DNA of 64,000 nt from NCBI GenBank assembly GCA_030549495.1, contig JAUIRK010000165.1, positions 124,001-188,000 on the forward strand, written 5' to 3'. The notes beneath the pieces are model-generated. The model was given only the letters and a program-made list of their open reading frames with translations, was not told where the DNA came from and searched no databases. The stretch comes from Nectonema munidae (taxonomy: Eukaryota > Nematomorpha > Nectonematoida > Nectonematidae). The position numbers were made by a program, and so were the translations under genes. Below, piece after piece: positions 33,313 through 43,891 of this stretch; positions within the stretch are counted from its first letter, which is position 1; every line of letters begins with the position of its first letter.

Positions 33313-36300
33313 AATGAAAGTAGTTTCTTTGATTTGTTTAGTTATGAATCAGTGATAAAAAAGCTAGAATTTAAGTACTCGAATGAAGTTCTCATTCCGA
33401 AAAACTTTCACCAATTTATCATCCTTCAAGGTGATTTGGCGTACTTCATCCGGGAATGCGAGTTGATTGTCTTTCGCGTGAATCAATCACAAGAAGACGT
33501 TAGTTTCGTAGTTCTTCCCATCCCCTATTCCACGATTGATTACAATGTCAATCATGTGAGCTTGACTGTACATCGAAATAGCGTTTCGTGCTTAACAATT
33601 TCACCTGAAGGGCAAATGCGCTTTTGGAGTAGTATTAAAAAGCACGTAAGTTATGTAGAAGTTTCAGCGAGGTTAAAAGGCAACTTAGTCTATATGGTGA
33701 AGGCAATCAATGAAAGAAATTATATAGCCACTACTGTCTCCTCTTCTCTATATCATATAGTGGTAAGCAAGAACGCCAAGTCTGTCAAGTGCACAGAAAT
33801 TGTAAATTCATCGCCCGTCCTCTCACATATAACAGCAACACTTCGTTTATTTACCGGAAATAGTGATGTTGAAAAAAATGAAAAGTCCTTTAAATTAATT
33901 CAAGCGATTGTGGAACCGAAGGCCCACATCGACAGTCTTGGTCAAAGCGTTTACGCTGTAACAGATACATTCATATCAAAATGGTCTTTCGATTATGACG
34001 TCTTTACGTTCGTGTCCAAAGTGAATATTGAAGAAATTGTAAAGTTTTTACAGCAAGCAGTCAATGCAGATGATGTTATCTCCGCGGAAATACTTTCTAC
34101 AAATATTTTACAAAAGCACCTTTTAGTGTATCTTCGTGTTACACATAGAGTGGGTAATGAAAGAGTTCTAACGAACGATTCATTTATTTTAGCGCTGGAT
34201 GATGCGTTTATAACAGACAAAAAGTACTCCTTCAAGAAAATGATTAAAATACCGCACTTTCAGGAAGACCTCTCAGATTTACTGGAGTGTCAAAATTTTA
34301 GTATACTAATCCCCAAAGACAATGGTCAAAAAATTTTTTTACTCAAAAAGAACTCTATACTGTGTTTCGTAATGACTGAAGAGATTCTATTAATTGCTAA
34401 ATTGTCCTGCTGTCCGATTCAAGGTATCGGAGTCAGCGAGAATTACGAAGCCATTTTCTTTAATTGTACAACTGGATTTTATACCATAAAAGAAAAATTC
34501 AGCGCCAATGTAGAGTTTTTAGTGAAAACAAAAGAGAATAACCTTGAGCATAATATTCAAATTTACAATATAAAGGATATCTACTTAGATTATGTCAAAG
34601 TTTTGCACAATGCCTATGCTTCATATATCGACAATAACTATGCAACGACATCAATGCAGCTAAAGAAATCCTTTAGATTTGATGATGATGATGCTTTGTT
34701 GAGTCAAGAACTGAATGTTGCGGTAGGTTGTCTTTCCTACCAAATGATAGATATGCAATTAACACAAAATACTGATAAAACGAATATGATATCACTCATT
34801 CATGACAGTGAGTACAAAATTAAATCGTATGTTTCCTTTATAGGCTTTCTTCAACAATCCTTGCTTTTTAACAATTTAAACGCCTTCTACGACAAAGATG
34901 ACAACGTCATCTCGACAAAACTCACTCTATACAATAATCTAGAGAAATTGGCTGTCCAAAGAACAATGATATTAATGCACAATCAACAGACTTCTACGTT
35001 TAAAAGATTATTCAAAAAGAAGGATTATGAAATCATTTTAGCTCATCGCTTTTCAGTTAACGCTGCAAAGTGTGTCAAATTTGTGCTGAATTTAGCGATA
35101 ACAAGTCTTCATGAATATCATCACATTGAAAGCAATAAAGATGAAAATAATGATGATGTCGGGATATTATTTGAAGTCATTAATAAGGTAATGCTTTCCA
35201 TGTTAGTCTGTAGACACAAGTATTTGGAAAGTTTTTTAAAAAGTAGCCATGGGGATAGTGACGAATGTGATTTTGAAAGAGCTTCTTGGATAACGTGTGA
35301 AAGCGTTTATGATATTATGATTGAGTTCCAGGCGTGTTTAGTGGAATTCAATGAAAATGCTTTGAAAATTGTAAAGCAGGAAACAAGTTTAGTTGAGTTA
35401 CTAAACAACTTGACACAACATTGTTTATCGGAATTAAAATTGCTTCAGAACACGAAAGCAAGAAAGGGGGAAGACTATGAAGAAAAAGATAGAAAAGCAA
35501 GGAATCACTTATTGAAGCCATTACTTGCGTTAAGAATGTTCGAAGAAGGACGCGAATTGGCAAATGACTTTGACTGCTATGAAATAACGTTAGAAATACT
35601 GCATACGCTCGATTTGCAAGAAGAATTAAACGAATTTTTCTCCGTTAATGCCGGCAATCGCAATGTCATGTATGCCTGCTTCAATTGGTTCATTGAAAGT
35701 AAACGACTTAAACTACTTTGTAATTATCCTATTTTACTTCATCATGTAGAGATGTATGCTTTTTTGTCGGAATACAAATATAAAGATTTATTATGGATTG
35801 TGGCACTCAAACGAAAAGACTATGAAACGGCATTACAAAATTTGCCCTCTCTAAATGAGTTTTTCACAAATAAGGAGTCAAAGTTTGAAGTTGCTTACAG
35901 GAATCTTTGTGTTAAAAAGTTAGCCTCCAGTCTTAAACTTGATTTCCAAATGCAGCTTAATCAAACAAACGAAAATTTACTTTACTTAACAATGCATCAG
36001 GAAATAATGAAGGGAGTAGATGGATTTGATACTTCAACCCTCTTCACTCCTAAACAACTCCTTGATGCTGTCATCTCTTCTGACTTTTCATCAAATTCAA
36101 AGGTCTATGATAATATTTTGAATATAATTGAGAATTTTGTCGAAAATAAGAATGATAGAGAAAATATGAAAATACAGTTCTGGGCATACGTCCTTTCCAA
36201 AAACTTGACTGATTTTTGGGCGTGTTCTGAAATGAATGATAACCCCGACGAAATCTTTGCATCAACTTTCTTTCACAAAACCGTTCACTCTTATCTCGAT

Positions 36301-36444
36301 CAGAATAAAGAAGTCGCATCAAAGGATTTCTTTTTACCAGCCGTCACTCAAGTACATTCCTTCTTAACAAAGGCAGGGATAGAAGATGAATCGACGTTAA
36401 TGAGATCTCTACAAACCTACTTTAATATTTCAAACTTTGTGTGA
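33313..36444 (+). CDS. NUP133: Nuclear pore protein NUP133, large 3' exon
   Basis: NUP133 is a scaffold nucleoporin of the Y-shaped (NUP107-160) complex in the nuclear envelope and also works at kinetochores in animals. The frame reads about 1043 codons from the splice acceptor, against about 1156 in human, so roughly the N-terminal 70-90 residues lie in exons further upstream that I could not find. Counting residues from 33334, the N-terminal half (about 1-430) matches the beta-propeller: SPEGQMRFWSS (90-100) followed by VEVSARLKG, then SVYAVTDTFISKW. The C-terminal half is the helical Nup133/Nup155-like region: LLKPLLALRMFEEGRELAND near 725 and a W/Y-rich NWFIESKRLKLL block near 785. There are no internal stops or frame changes over 3.1 kb and no introns within it. 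Identification comes from conserved spacing and motifs read by eye. Confidence 0.93.
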   Translation, partial: NESSFFDLFSYESVIKKLEFKYSNEVLIPKNFHQFIILQGDLAYFIRECELIVFRVNQSQEDVSFVVLPIPYSTIDYNVNHVSLTVHRNSVSCLTISPEGQMRFWSSIKKHVSYVEVSARLKGNLVYMVKAINERNYIATTVSSSLYHIVVSKNAKSVKCTEIVNSSPVLSHITATLRLFTGNSDVEKNEKSFKLIQAIVEPKAHIDSLGQSVYAVTDTFISKWSFDYDVFTFVSKVNIEEIVKFLQQAVNADDVISAEILSTNILQKHLLVYLRVTHRVGNERVLTNDSFILALDDAFITDKKYSFKKMIKIPHFQEDLSDLLECQNFSILIPKDNGQKIFLLKKNSILCFVMTEEILLIAKLSCCPIQGIGVSENYEAIFFNCTTGFYTIKEKFSANVEFLVKTKENNLEHNIQIYNIKDIYLDYVKVLHNAYASYIDNNYATTSMQLKKSFRFDDDDALLSQELNVAVGCLSYQMIDMQLTQNTDKTNMISLIHDSEYKIKSYVSFIGFLQQSLLFNNLNAFYDKDDNVISTKLTLYNNLEKLAVQRTMILMHNQQTSTFKRLFKKKDYEIILAHRFSVNAAKCVKFVLNLAITSLHEYHHIESNKDENNDDVGILFEVINKVMLSMLVCRHKYLESFLKSSHGDSDECDFERASWITCESVYDIMIEFQACLVEFNENALKIVKQETSLVELLNNLTQHCLSELKLLQNTKARKGEDYEEKDRKARNHLLKPLLALRMFEEGRELANDFDCYEITLEILHTLDLQEELNEFFSVNAGNRNVMYACFNWFIESKRLKLLCNYPILLHHVEMYAFLSEYKYKDLLWIVALKRKDYETALQNLPSLNEFFTNKESKFEVAYRNLCVKKLASSLKLDFQMQLNQTNENLLYLTMHQEIMKGVDGFDTSTLFTPKQLLDAVISSDFSSNSKVYDNILNIIENFVENKNDRENMKIQFWAYVLSKNLTDFWACSEMNDNPDEIFASTFFHKTVHSYLDQNKEVASKDFFLPAVTQVHSFLTKAGIEDESTLMRSLQTYFNISNFV

Positions 36445-36447
36445 TTA

Positions 36448-36453
36448 AATAAA
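36448..36453 (+). terminator. Poly(A) signal of NUP133
   Basis: AATAAA lies three bases after the TGA stop codon (36442-36444), and ATTAAA overlaps the stop. If used, the 3' untranslated region would be only about 15-30 nt. Confidence 0.5.
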
Positions 36454-36504
36454 ATATATCTTCTTTTTTTGTAAGGAACAGAATATATATGGGTCAACGT
36501 TTAG

Positions 36505-36605
36505 CCTATCCCTCAACGTAAGCATTTATTATATAAAATTGGCTGAATTACATATCCTGAAATTTGGTGACATTTCCTAAAATCGCTAGCTGCATTTTGT
36601 GGTTA
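36505..36605 (+). repeat. Dispersed repeat, copy 2
   Basis: AAAATTGGCTGAATTACATA, then TCCTAAAATCGCTAGCTGCA, match the copies at 33085-33272 and 40137-40375. This copy lies just downstream of NUP133, in the opposite orientation to copy 1. Confidence 0.7.
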
Positions 36606-36659
36606 ATTAAAAAATTATAATTTTATGCATGGAAATTGAATTAGACATACCTATTTCCA

Positions 36660-36769
36660 ATTTACCACTAAGCTTTTTAAATTCTCATACACATGAATTG
36701 TATTATGGTGCGCTAAACCTTAAGTAGACTTCAATGCGGTCCACAGCTCACAATTGTTGCCCACCCCTG
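36660..36769. repeat. Solitary hAT terminal sequence
   Basis: The segment ends ACAATTGTTGCCCACCCCTG at 36769, the inverse of the common hAT start CAGGGGTGGGCAA. It is preceded by GCGGTCCACAGCTCAC. No opposite end or transposase was found nearby. Confidence 0.6.
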
Positions 36770-37790
36770 AATTAGAGCTAAAACCAAGGACCGTCATATG
36801 ATAAAGTAGATGGAAAATGACATGAATTCTGCTGAAACAACGGTGATCATCCAGACATCTGACTCAAAGCTGTCTCTGTAGTTAAGATCGGAGTCAAAGC
36901 AAGCGGCGCAAAAAAGCTCCCATTTACCCGGAAAAGAGTCATGGCTTTTCTCTACCTCATTTTTAAATGAATTTTATAAAAGTTTTACTGGTGGGTCAAG
37001 TTTTTATCATCAAATATATTTTTTATACATTCATCTTTCTATAAGGCTTATAGAAAAATAGGAAAAACGAGCGAGTTACCAATGATTGTGAGAAAGAATT
37101 TTCTGTCTATATTTATGAGAGGAAGAATTTGAAGTTTTACGAGACAGTCCATCTGATCTAGAAGAAGAGAGATTAATTTTAAGAGAAAATATCCCTAGTT
37201 TCAAAAGAAACGATAATTTCAAGGCTTAATTAATGCTCAGCTATAATCGTTGGAAAAGAAAACGGAAACAGATTAAATTTAAAGGCCAAAAGAGATCAAT
37301 GGCCGTCGAGTTTTTGGCTTTTTTACATAAACTTTGGAATAACGTGGAAAATAATTCAGGTTGACATGGTCCATTATCCAAAGTTTTTCAGTGAGTGATT
37401 GCTTTTTTGGTAACATAAAATTTGCCGTGACTTTTCATGTTCACGGAAAACAACTTAATGTTTAACAATTTATTAAACAGGTAACATTAAATTTAATTTT
37501 ACGAGATTGAACACAGAAAAAGAACAATAACAATTTTTACTAATGCTTATTATTACATTTTTTTAAATGCATTTTAATTTGACGCATGGATTTGTTTTTT
37601 TAGATACAAGCAAATCAATTTGTGGTTTTGTGTAACGTAACTGATAAAATCCCATGCCTAAAATTTAGAAGTCAAGTACGGCTTTAGAATCGGATCTTTA
37701 TAAGTACTTGGAATTAGAGTCGGGTTTCTACGCAACCCTGACTTTCACAGATGTAAGCACGTTATAACAATATTCATGATGAAAGCAAAA
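36770..37790. other. No recognisable gene between hAT end and piggyBac
   Basis: All frames are closed at short intervals. I see no motif that I can assign. Confidence 0.5.
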
Positions 37791-37794
37791 TTAA

Positions 37795-39971
37795 CCCTTC
37801 TCCGTATAACGTGTGCCTAGTAGGCTCATACACGATTTAAAACCTCTAGAGTCTAGACAAATCACATATAATATTTAATCACTCACTCTTTGCGATATAT
37901 TCTTTCTAACGACTTTTTTCTTTCTTTCTTTATCATTGATATATTGCTTTCACTTGATCTCTTTGATTGATTGAGTCAAACAAGTTTTCTATCGATAAAC
38001 GTCGTAATGTGCTTGGCAGACTTTCATGCAAGCGTGTATGTATAGAAGCATACACTATAAAAAAAACTTGCATATATTACACTTGTCATTTTTTGATTTT
38101 TGTTCATCTGTTTATTCTCATTTTTTATTTGTCTCATTTTAACCACATTTCCTTTTTACTCCTTATTTGTATTGTTACAAATGCCCAAATCCAAAGTTAC
38201 TGTCCAGGATATTTCCTTTATAAATAATTGTAACGAAAGTGATCCTGAAAACATTATACCTGAACTTTATAAGTTCAAATTCTGAATCAGATCATTTTTT
38301 TCTAAAAGAGAGCGATTCTGAAAACAGTGAAGAAAGTTTTTATCAAGATAGCGATAAATCTTCGCAAGAAAAATATTTTACATGCAAAGATGGAACTAAC
38401 TGGTCTTCAAATCCGATGCCTTCTTCAAAAGTAAAAAAATGTAAGATAAGATCAAAGCTGAATAAAATTAATCTTCCTCTTAACAAAACTCTTTGCACAA
38501 TTGAAGAATCCTTCTCACTTTTGTTTAGTGACGAAATCATTTCTCGCATTGTCTTATTATCAAATATGGAATTGGATCGAGTAAAAAAACTAATAATAAA
38601 ATAAATTACAATTATTGTGACGCGATCGAATTGAAAGCTTTTATTGGATTGATTCTTTGTACTGGTCATTTGAAGCAAAATCACACAAATTATGAAATGC
38701 TTTGGAACAAAGTTTACGGACCTCTAATTTTTAAAGCCACTATGAGTTTGGAAAGGTTCAAGTATTTTTTTACGTTTTATAAGATTCGATGATAAAAATT
38801 CGAGAAACGAAAGAAAAAGACAAACTTGCAGCCTTTCGTGAAGTTTGGGTTCTTTTCAATAACAACTTACAAAAACTTTACACACCAGGAGCAAACTTGA
38901 TAATAGATAAGCAGTTGATTTCTTTTCCTGGAAGATGTTCTTTCAAGCAGATCTAAACCTGATAAATAGAAGATATTTTTGATTCAAAAACTTTTATCCT
39001 CTAAAGGGCACCCTTAACTTGGCAAAGAAGGCACAAGGAAAAAAAGTGTGGCACAACAAATATTTTTTCAACTTGTTGAAAAGTATGAGTATTCAAATCG
39101 AAATATAACATTTGACAATTTTTTCACCGATTTATATACTGCAAAGGCTTTGTTGAAAAAAGGACTAACAATCGTTGGCACATTACGAAAAAACAAAGCT
39201 TATATTCCTAAACTATTTTTGGATACAAGTGAAAGAGAAGAAAATAGCAGCCTTTTTGGTTTTTTTCATTTTACACTTTGTTATCTTTTATTCTTAAAAA
39301 AAAGAAATGTGTTTTGCTTCTATCGTCCATGCATTATGATAAAAGTATTGGCGAAAAAAAGCCAGAAATGATTGAATATTGCAATGCTACAAAAGGAGGT
39401 GTGGATAGTTTAGATCAACTGGTCCACGAATACACTTGCAAAAGAAAAACGAACCGCTGGCCTTTGGCTTTTTTCATGGAATGTCTTGATGTTGGATGCA
39501 TAGCTTCATATGTTATTTGGAGAGAAACTTTTCCAGAGTGGAACGCAAATGTGCATAATAAGAGAAATAAATTTCTCCTTGATCTAGCAGAATCACTTGT
39601 GAAGCCAAATATCATGAGATCTGAAAACTTTCTACAAATATCTGTTCAACAAGCTATGACAGTTGTAAGGATATTATAACAAGAAAAAGTAATGTATATA
39701 AAAGAAAACGGTGTTTTTTGTGCTCATCAAAAAAAAGCAGAATGCAAAAACAAGTAGGCTATAAATGTGAGAAAAATGTCTGTAATGAACACAGTTTGAC
39801 TTCTATTGTTTGTGATAAATGTAATATTTGAAAAAAAAACTTTTATTAACATTTTTTCACATGTATTTATTCAGATAAATGCAAAACATATTAAAAAGCA
39901 TGAACATTTATTATGAGTCTTTTAAGCTCATAACATCGGTTAATCAAAAAAATATTTACACCGGAGAAGGG
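37795..39971 (+). mobile_element. piggyBac transposon 1, inactive
   Basis: The left end is TTAA (37791-37794) followed by CCCTTCTCCG. The right end is CGGAGAAGGG at 39962-39971, an exact inversion of those ten bases. On the right the expected TTAA is absent (GGAG follows). A subterminal palindrome GCCTAGTAGGC lies near the left end (about 37817-37827). The length of about 2.2 kb and the transposase inside fit an originally autonomous copy. Confidence 0.85.
38181..39831 (+). pseudogene. piggyBac transposase 1, broken
   Basis: The N-terminal acidic, serine-rich part (38239-38604, SENSEESFYQDSD) is usual for piggyBac proteins. In the catalytic domain I recognise NITFDNFFTDLYTAKALLKK near 39095 (family FDNFFTS, an essential Asp) and GGVDSLDQLVHEYTCKRKTN near 39395 (family GGVDxxDQ). 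A C-terminal cysteine/histidine motif with CFLCSSKKSRMQK and CNEHSL lies near 39715-39831, typical of the zinc-binding tail. The pieces lie in several frames with at least six breaks. Confidence 0.88.
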
Positions 39972-39997
39972 GGAGCAATTTGTCGGAGGAGTTAAGG

Positions 39998-40130
39998 CTA
40001 CTGTTGTTCTTGGAACTCTTCTTTGATAGTGGTACTTTTAATTAATTTTAAAAACTCTTCTAAATCACCAGAAAGATCGTTAACTGCAATACTAAAAGGA
40101 TTTCGAGCAAGCTTCAGCTTTACAATCTCA
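39998..40130 (-). pseudogene. hAT transposase fragment (minus strand)
   Basis: The minus strand reads ARNPFSIAVNDLSGDLEEFL and then KLIKSTTIKEEFQEQQ before a stop. This resembles the NPF...L.EEL..L..D..L+..F stretch of ZBED5/SCAND3-like hAT transposases. It sits directly next to the right end of piggyBac 1. No other part of this hAT was found on the other side of piggyBac 1. Confidence 0.55.
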
Positions 40131-40136
40131 TTTTAT

Positions 40137-40375
40137 TAACCCTATTAGTGCTGGGGGCGTAAAACGCCTCCCCACCCCTTCACTAAAAAATTAATTGTAC
40201 AAAATTGGCTGAATCATATCCCCTCAAATTTCGTGAATTTTACTAAAATCGTTAGCTGCATCTTTTAATGCCATTTTCATGGTAGTTGAATGACCCTTTC
40301 ATGACTAAAACTGTCCATCAAAATCAAAAATTTTGACACTATAGTTAACCTGATAACTTACGGTCAATATTATAG
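40137..40375 (+). repeat. Dispersed repeat, copy 3, with TTAACCC start and hairpin
   Basis: It begins TTAACCCTATTAGTG, then a GC-rich inverted repeat GGGGGCGT/ACGCCTCCCC. It continues with TGTACAAAATTGGCTGAATC and ACTAAAATCGTTAGCTGCAT and then TTTTCATGGTAGTTGAATGA. It is the longest of three copies. The TTAACCC start suggests a piggyBac-type MITE; no right end was found. Confidence 0.7.
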
Positions 40376-40832
40376 ACTACCTTGAAAATTTATAATTATA
40401 TAGTTTTGAACGCATAACACTTTATGTATATAATTTTTTCAATAATCATGGCTACTTTTTAGAAAATGTCAATCAAAATTTTGATTGATCAGAAATATAT
40501 CTAATATCAAATTTTACATACGATATGTTTTTATACAAAATCGGCCATGCTGGTTACATTTCTTTGATTATATCTAGTTTTTTGTTATTTGAGGCTTGAC
40601 AAATGTTATTTGATCTCTTGTATCCTTAAGTTGTTCTTCACCCACAACTTCATTGAGTCGTTTAAACGCAGCGACATTTCCTCACTCAAATGTACTTTTC
40701 CAAAATCTGGTTTATCAGGAAAAGCTTTGCTTGCATCAGTATGTAGTCATATCTGGATACTAGTATTTTGGTTGCGTCTATTCAAAGCTTCACATATGTC
40801 TGCCAATAAACAAGATTACACTTAAATCTAAC

Positions 40833-41365
40833 TTGAGAGCCAAAGCAGCACAAAAACATCACCCATTAAACAAGTTCTACCTCGCTCAAAAACCACACAG
40901 GCACATGAAAAATACTATATTTCAAGACAACGAACTTATCTTTTATGACACATGTCAAAACAAAGAAGACAATCAAAATCAAACATGCTTCAACAAAGCA
41001 ATACACACACAAGCGGTAACCGACTATCTCTCCACACTCAAACATAACAAGCTCATAAATATTCCTCCACCAAAAATCGACACATATGAAGAAACATTAT
41101 CAATTAAATTAAGACATACACTTGCTCAACTTAGAGCCAACAAGTCACCATTTCCCCGTGAATATCTTCACAAGATAAATCCAAAAACACACAAATCCAC
41201 TCTGTCCAGTTTACAATCAACACCCACACAACACTCATCATTTATTTAACTGCTCACATATTTTCACGACACTCAAACCCATTCACTTATGGTCAAAGCC
41301 ATGCAAAATAGTTAACCTACTTACTTTGTGGGGAAACCGTTTAGCAGAAACTTGAATCTAACTCA
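40833..41365 (+). pseudogene. Non-LTR retrotransposon ORF2 C-terminal fragment
   Basis: The frame 40833-41249 contains LRHTLAQLRANKSPFPREYL followed by HKINPKTHKS. After a frame change, NTHHLFNCSHIFTTLKPIHL and LTLWGNRLAE follow. This is the widespread LINE ORF2 C-terminal region with a C-x-x-C...H-x-x-x-x-C type finger (usually CPLC...HDTNHLFNC); here the first Cys pair is altered. It is a 5'-truncated copy of a different family from the LINE at 30-33 kb. Confidence 0.7.
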
Positions 41366-41636
41366 TTTACATGTATTACACTGGTCTGCGACATTTTTGC
41401 TGTCTACGTTATTTTAGCTTTCTTATGTTTTCGAGTACGCTGAATTCAATTCTGGCATTTATTTTTTTCAATCAGGTCAAATTTTTTTTCAATCTCATTT
41501 TTTAAAATGTCTATACTCTCTCTATTTACAATATACTAAATCAATTATATTTTCTATTTATAATTTATATTTTAATTGTATCTCTATTTACAATATACCA
41601 AATTTAAATGTTTTATTATTTGTTTAAGATATAAAA

Positions 41637-41942
41637 ATGAATAGAAAATGTAGAAATGATCCTAATAAATTTTGTTATATTTGTGGACAAGTTACACTAC
41701 CTGGCCAGTTTTCTAATATAACATCCTTTGTAAAAAAAAGTTACCATGCCTACTTCGGCATGAAATTAAGTGATCAGGACAAAAAATTTACTCCTCATTT
41801 TTATTGCAAAACATGTGTCGAAAACCTTAGAAAATGGACCAAAGGCTTGACAAAATCTTTATCTTTTGGTATACCAATGCAGTGGAGAGAAAGCAAAGAT
41901 CATTTTGAAGACTGTTATTTTTGTCTCACAGATTTAACTGGT
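41637..41942 (+). CDS. Cysteine-rich N-terminal exon of an uncharacterised protein
   Basis: The frame opens at ATG 41637 and has CRNDPNKFCYICGQVTL, then VKKSYHAYFGMKLSDQDKKF, then HFYCKTCVENLRKW, then PMQWRESKDHFEDCYFCLTD. Four C-x-x-C or similar pairs suggest zinc binding. I recall proteins with this opening (CYICG...FVKKAYxxYFG...WREP..H..DCYFC) in many invertebrates, often in many copies and of unknown role. At 41942 the coding sequence meets G|GTAAGA, a strong splice donor, so this looks like exon 1. I could not find the next exon before 43763, so the gene is either longer or a remnant. No function should be assigned. Confidence 0.6.
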
Positions 41943-43763
41943 AAGAGTTTCATTCATCTTTTCAATGTAAATATTAGAATAGATATATATTATTTCTAGC
42001 CATATGTAGAAGCCTGGAAAAAGCCAGCAGTACCTTATGGTGGATTTTTGTGGGTTGGCTGAAATTACACTGGTTTATCGCTGCTGCTGCGAAAGTGTAA
42101 CAAAATTCTACACTTTTCCCTGAGAGTATTTGCTTTTATGGTAATACTCTCTCAGTTTAAACAATGCCTTGTTTTGAACTGATAGATTATACTCATATAA
42201 AGATAGTATAATCTAGGGGCTAACAACAACAAGAGTACAAATGACGAAAAATTATTCTGTTGAGTACTTTTTCGTCCATTAAACCTTTTCCTTTTACAAG
42301 ATGTAAACCATATTCATTCTGATTTATGAAAATCTTGCCACCTCTACCATACATGGTTTCATAAGAGTCTCTTTAATTATATGTAAATTTTTGCTTTGTA
42401 ATAATGGAGTTTTGTAATGAGCCTCGAGAATCTTGCTATGTTGAAAAAGAACTCAAGTTGAGCAATCCTATCTTATTCGCTTGAGCTGTTCTCTAATTAT
42501 AAAGTATACCAGATTCTTATTAACGATTTCTGGATCAAAATGGCCAAGGTGCTCCTCCAGTTTGAATGCCCTTGTGTTTTCCTTTGCATTTGTCTTTTTG
42601 TAAATAACATATTCGACAATTGCATACTTTTTTTCATGATCTTTATATGAGCAAAGTTTAATGCGAAGGAACGATTATTATACATTTATGTATATCTTTT
42701 TGTGTTAACTACAAAAATTTGATTTAAAGAATTAAAAATCGAAAATATGTATCTGTACATTCAAATGATTGGAATTAAGAAATTTATATGTAAGGAAAAT
42801 AATTTCAGCTTTAAAAGATTTTCTATGAAAAAATGTGGATGATGTTCGATAAATACTTAAAGTACAGACCTGCAATGCGCCCAAAAGGTTTCATAACACC
42901 TAGTTTGGGAACCTATTAATTTTATTTATGCCTGTAATTTCCTCTTTTAATCTATGTTGCGAAGGAGCTTTTGCATCGCAGTTTAACGAAGAAACAGAAT
43001 TAAGAGGGGATTGTGTTTCTAAATCAGCTTCGTTGACTCAACAGAATGTTTCGGGGTGTTTTATTGATATCATATCCCTAGTTTGTTTGTATTTGATGAG
43101 CAAAGCATATATGATTTAGTGTTGATATTATTGGTCAAAGAACTATTTTGGAACACCACAAGATTTCTTGAGTAAGCCCTAACCTAACCAAACGTTACTC
43201 ATTTTGATACGAGAAGTCTCTGACCTCATCATTAAAATTACCCTACGGCTTTTACCTTTGATGTACAAAAAAATAATTAAACTTGAAATTAGAAAAAAAG
43301 GCCTCACTTATGAAGGATCACTGATATTTAGCTGACTACGAATCTGTTTCCGACTCTTTCAAAATCAAGTGACTCCTTCACTTCAAATCTGACTCCCCAA
43401 CCCAGGGTTATCTATTAGTTTAATACTTAAGATTTAGAGTTCAATATGAGAAATATACAATTCTGTTAAAATCATTCAACTCCTATCAAATTCATTCTAA
43501 AAAAATATAGATGAAAACTCACTAGTTGCTAATATACTAATATTTCATACATATTTATGATGCAGTCTTCGGCAAAATTTTAAGCCAAAGCATATGTTAG
43601 AAGAATGCTCCTGTCCCTATCAAAACTCTCACAGGCATGCCTGGTGGTAAATTGAACCTGTAATGGATTTTATCACCAATTTGTTGTTGTTTAGCGTCAC
43701 CATAATTATAAATGCATTGAATTCAAGGCTGCTGTAAAATAAAAATGAAATATCGCGTCAAAT
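41943..43763. other. No supported coding sequence; between cysteine-rich exon and TTC1
   Basis: It contains a small hairpin (AGATTATACT at 42184 and AGTATAATCT at 42205). The frames at 42497-42685 (-) and 42928-43119 (+) resemble nothing known. The 3' untranslated region of TTC1 should lie at the right end. Confidence 0.45.
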
Positions 43764-43891
43764 TTATTTATTTTGATTTTGCACAAAATTTATGGAGTAA
43801 CCACCAGAAGTTGGATCCTGATTAACTTTAAAATTTTCTGTAGAAAGTCCGAATGGATTCAGAACCATGTTTCCAAGTTTTTTCAGAGAGG
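43764..43891 (-). CDS. TTC1: TTC1 exon E (C-terminus and stop)
   Basis: After acceptor TGTATTTTAG it encodes SLKKLGNMVLNPFGLSTENF then KVNQDPTSGGYSINFVQNQN, K and a stop (43764-43766). The NPFGLSTENF...GGYSINF block is the signature of TTC1 C-termini. The last codons and stop read AATAAATAA, which contains a poly(A)-like hexamer. Confidence 0.95.

Noticed and set aside
40589-40825. 78-codon frame upstream of the LINE fragment
   Set aside because: No motif; not in a frame or sequence matching the LINE that follows.
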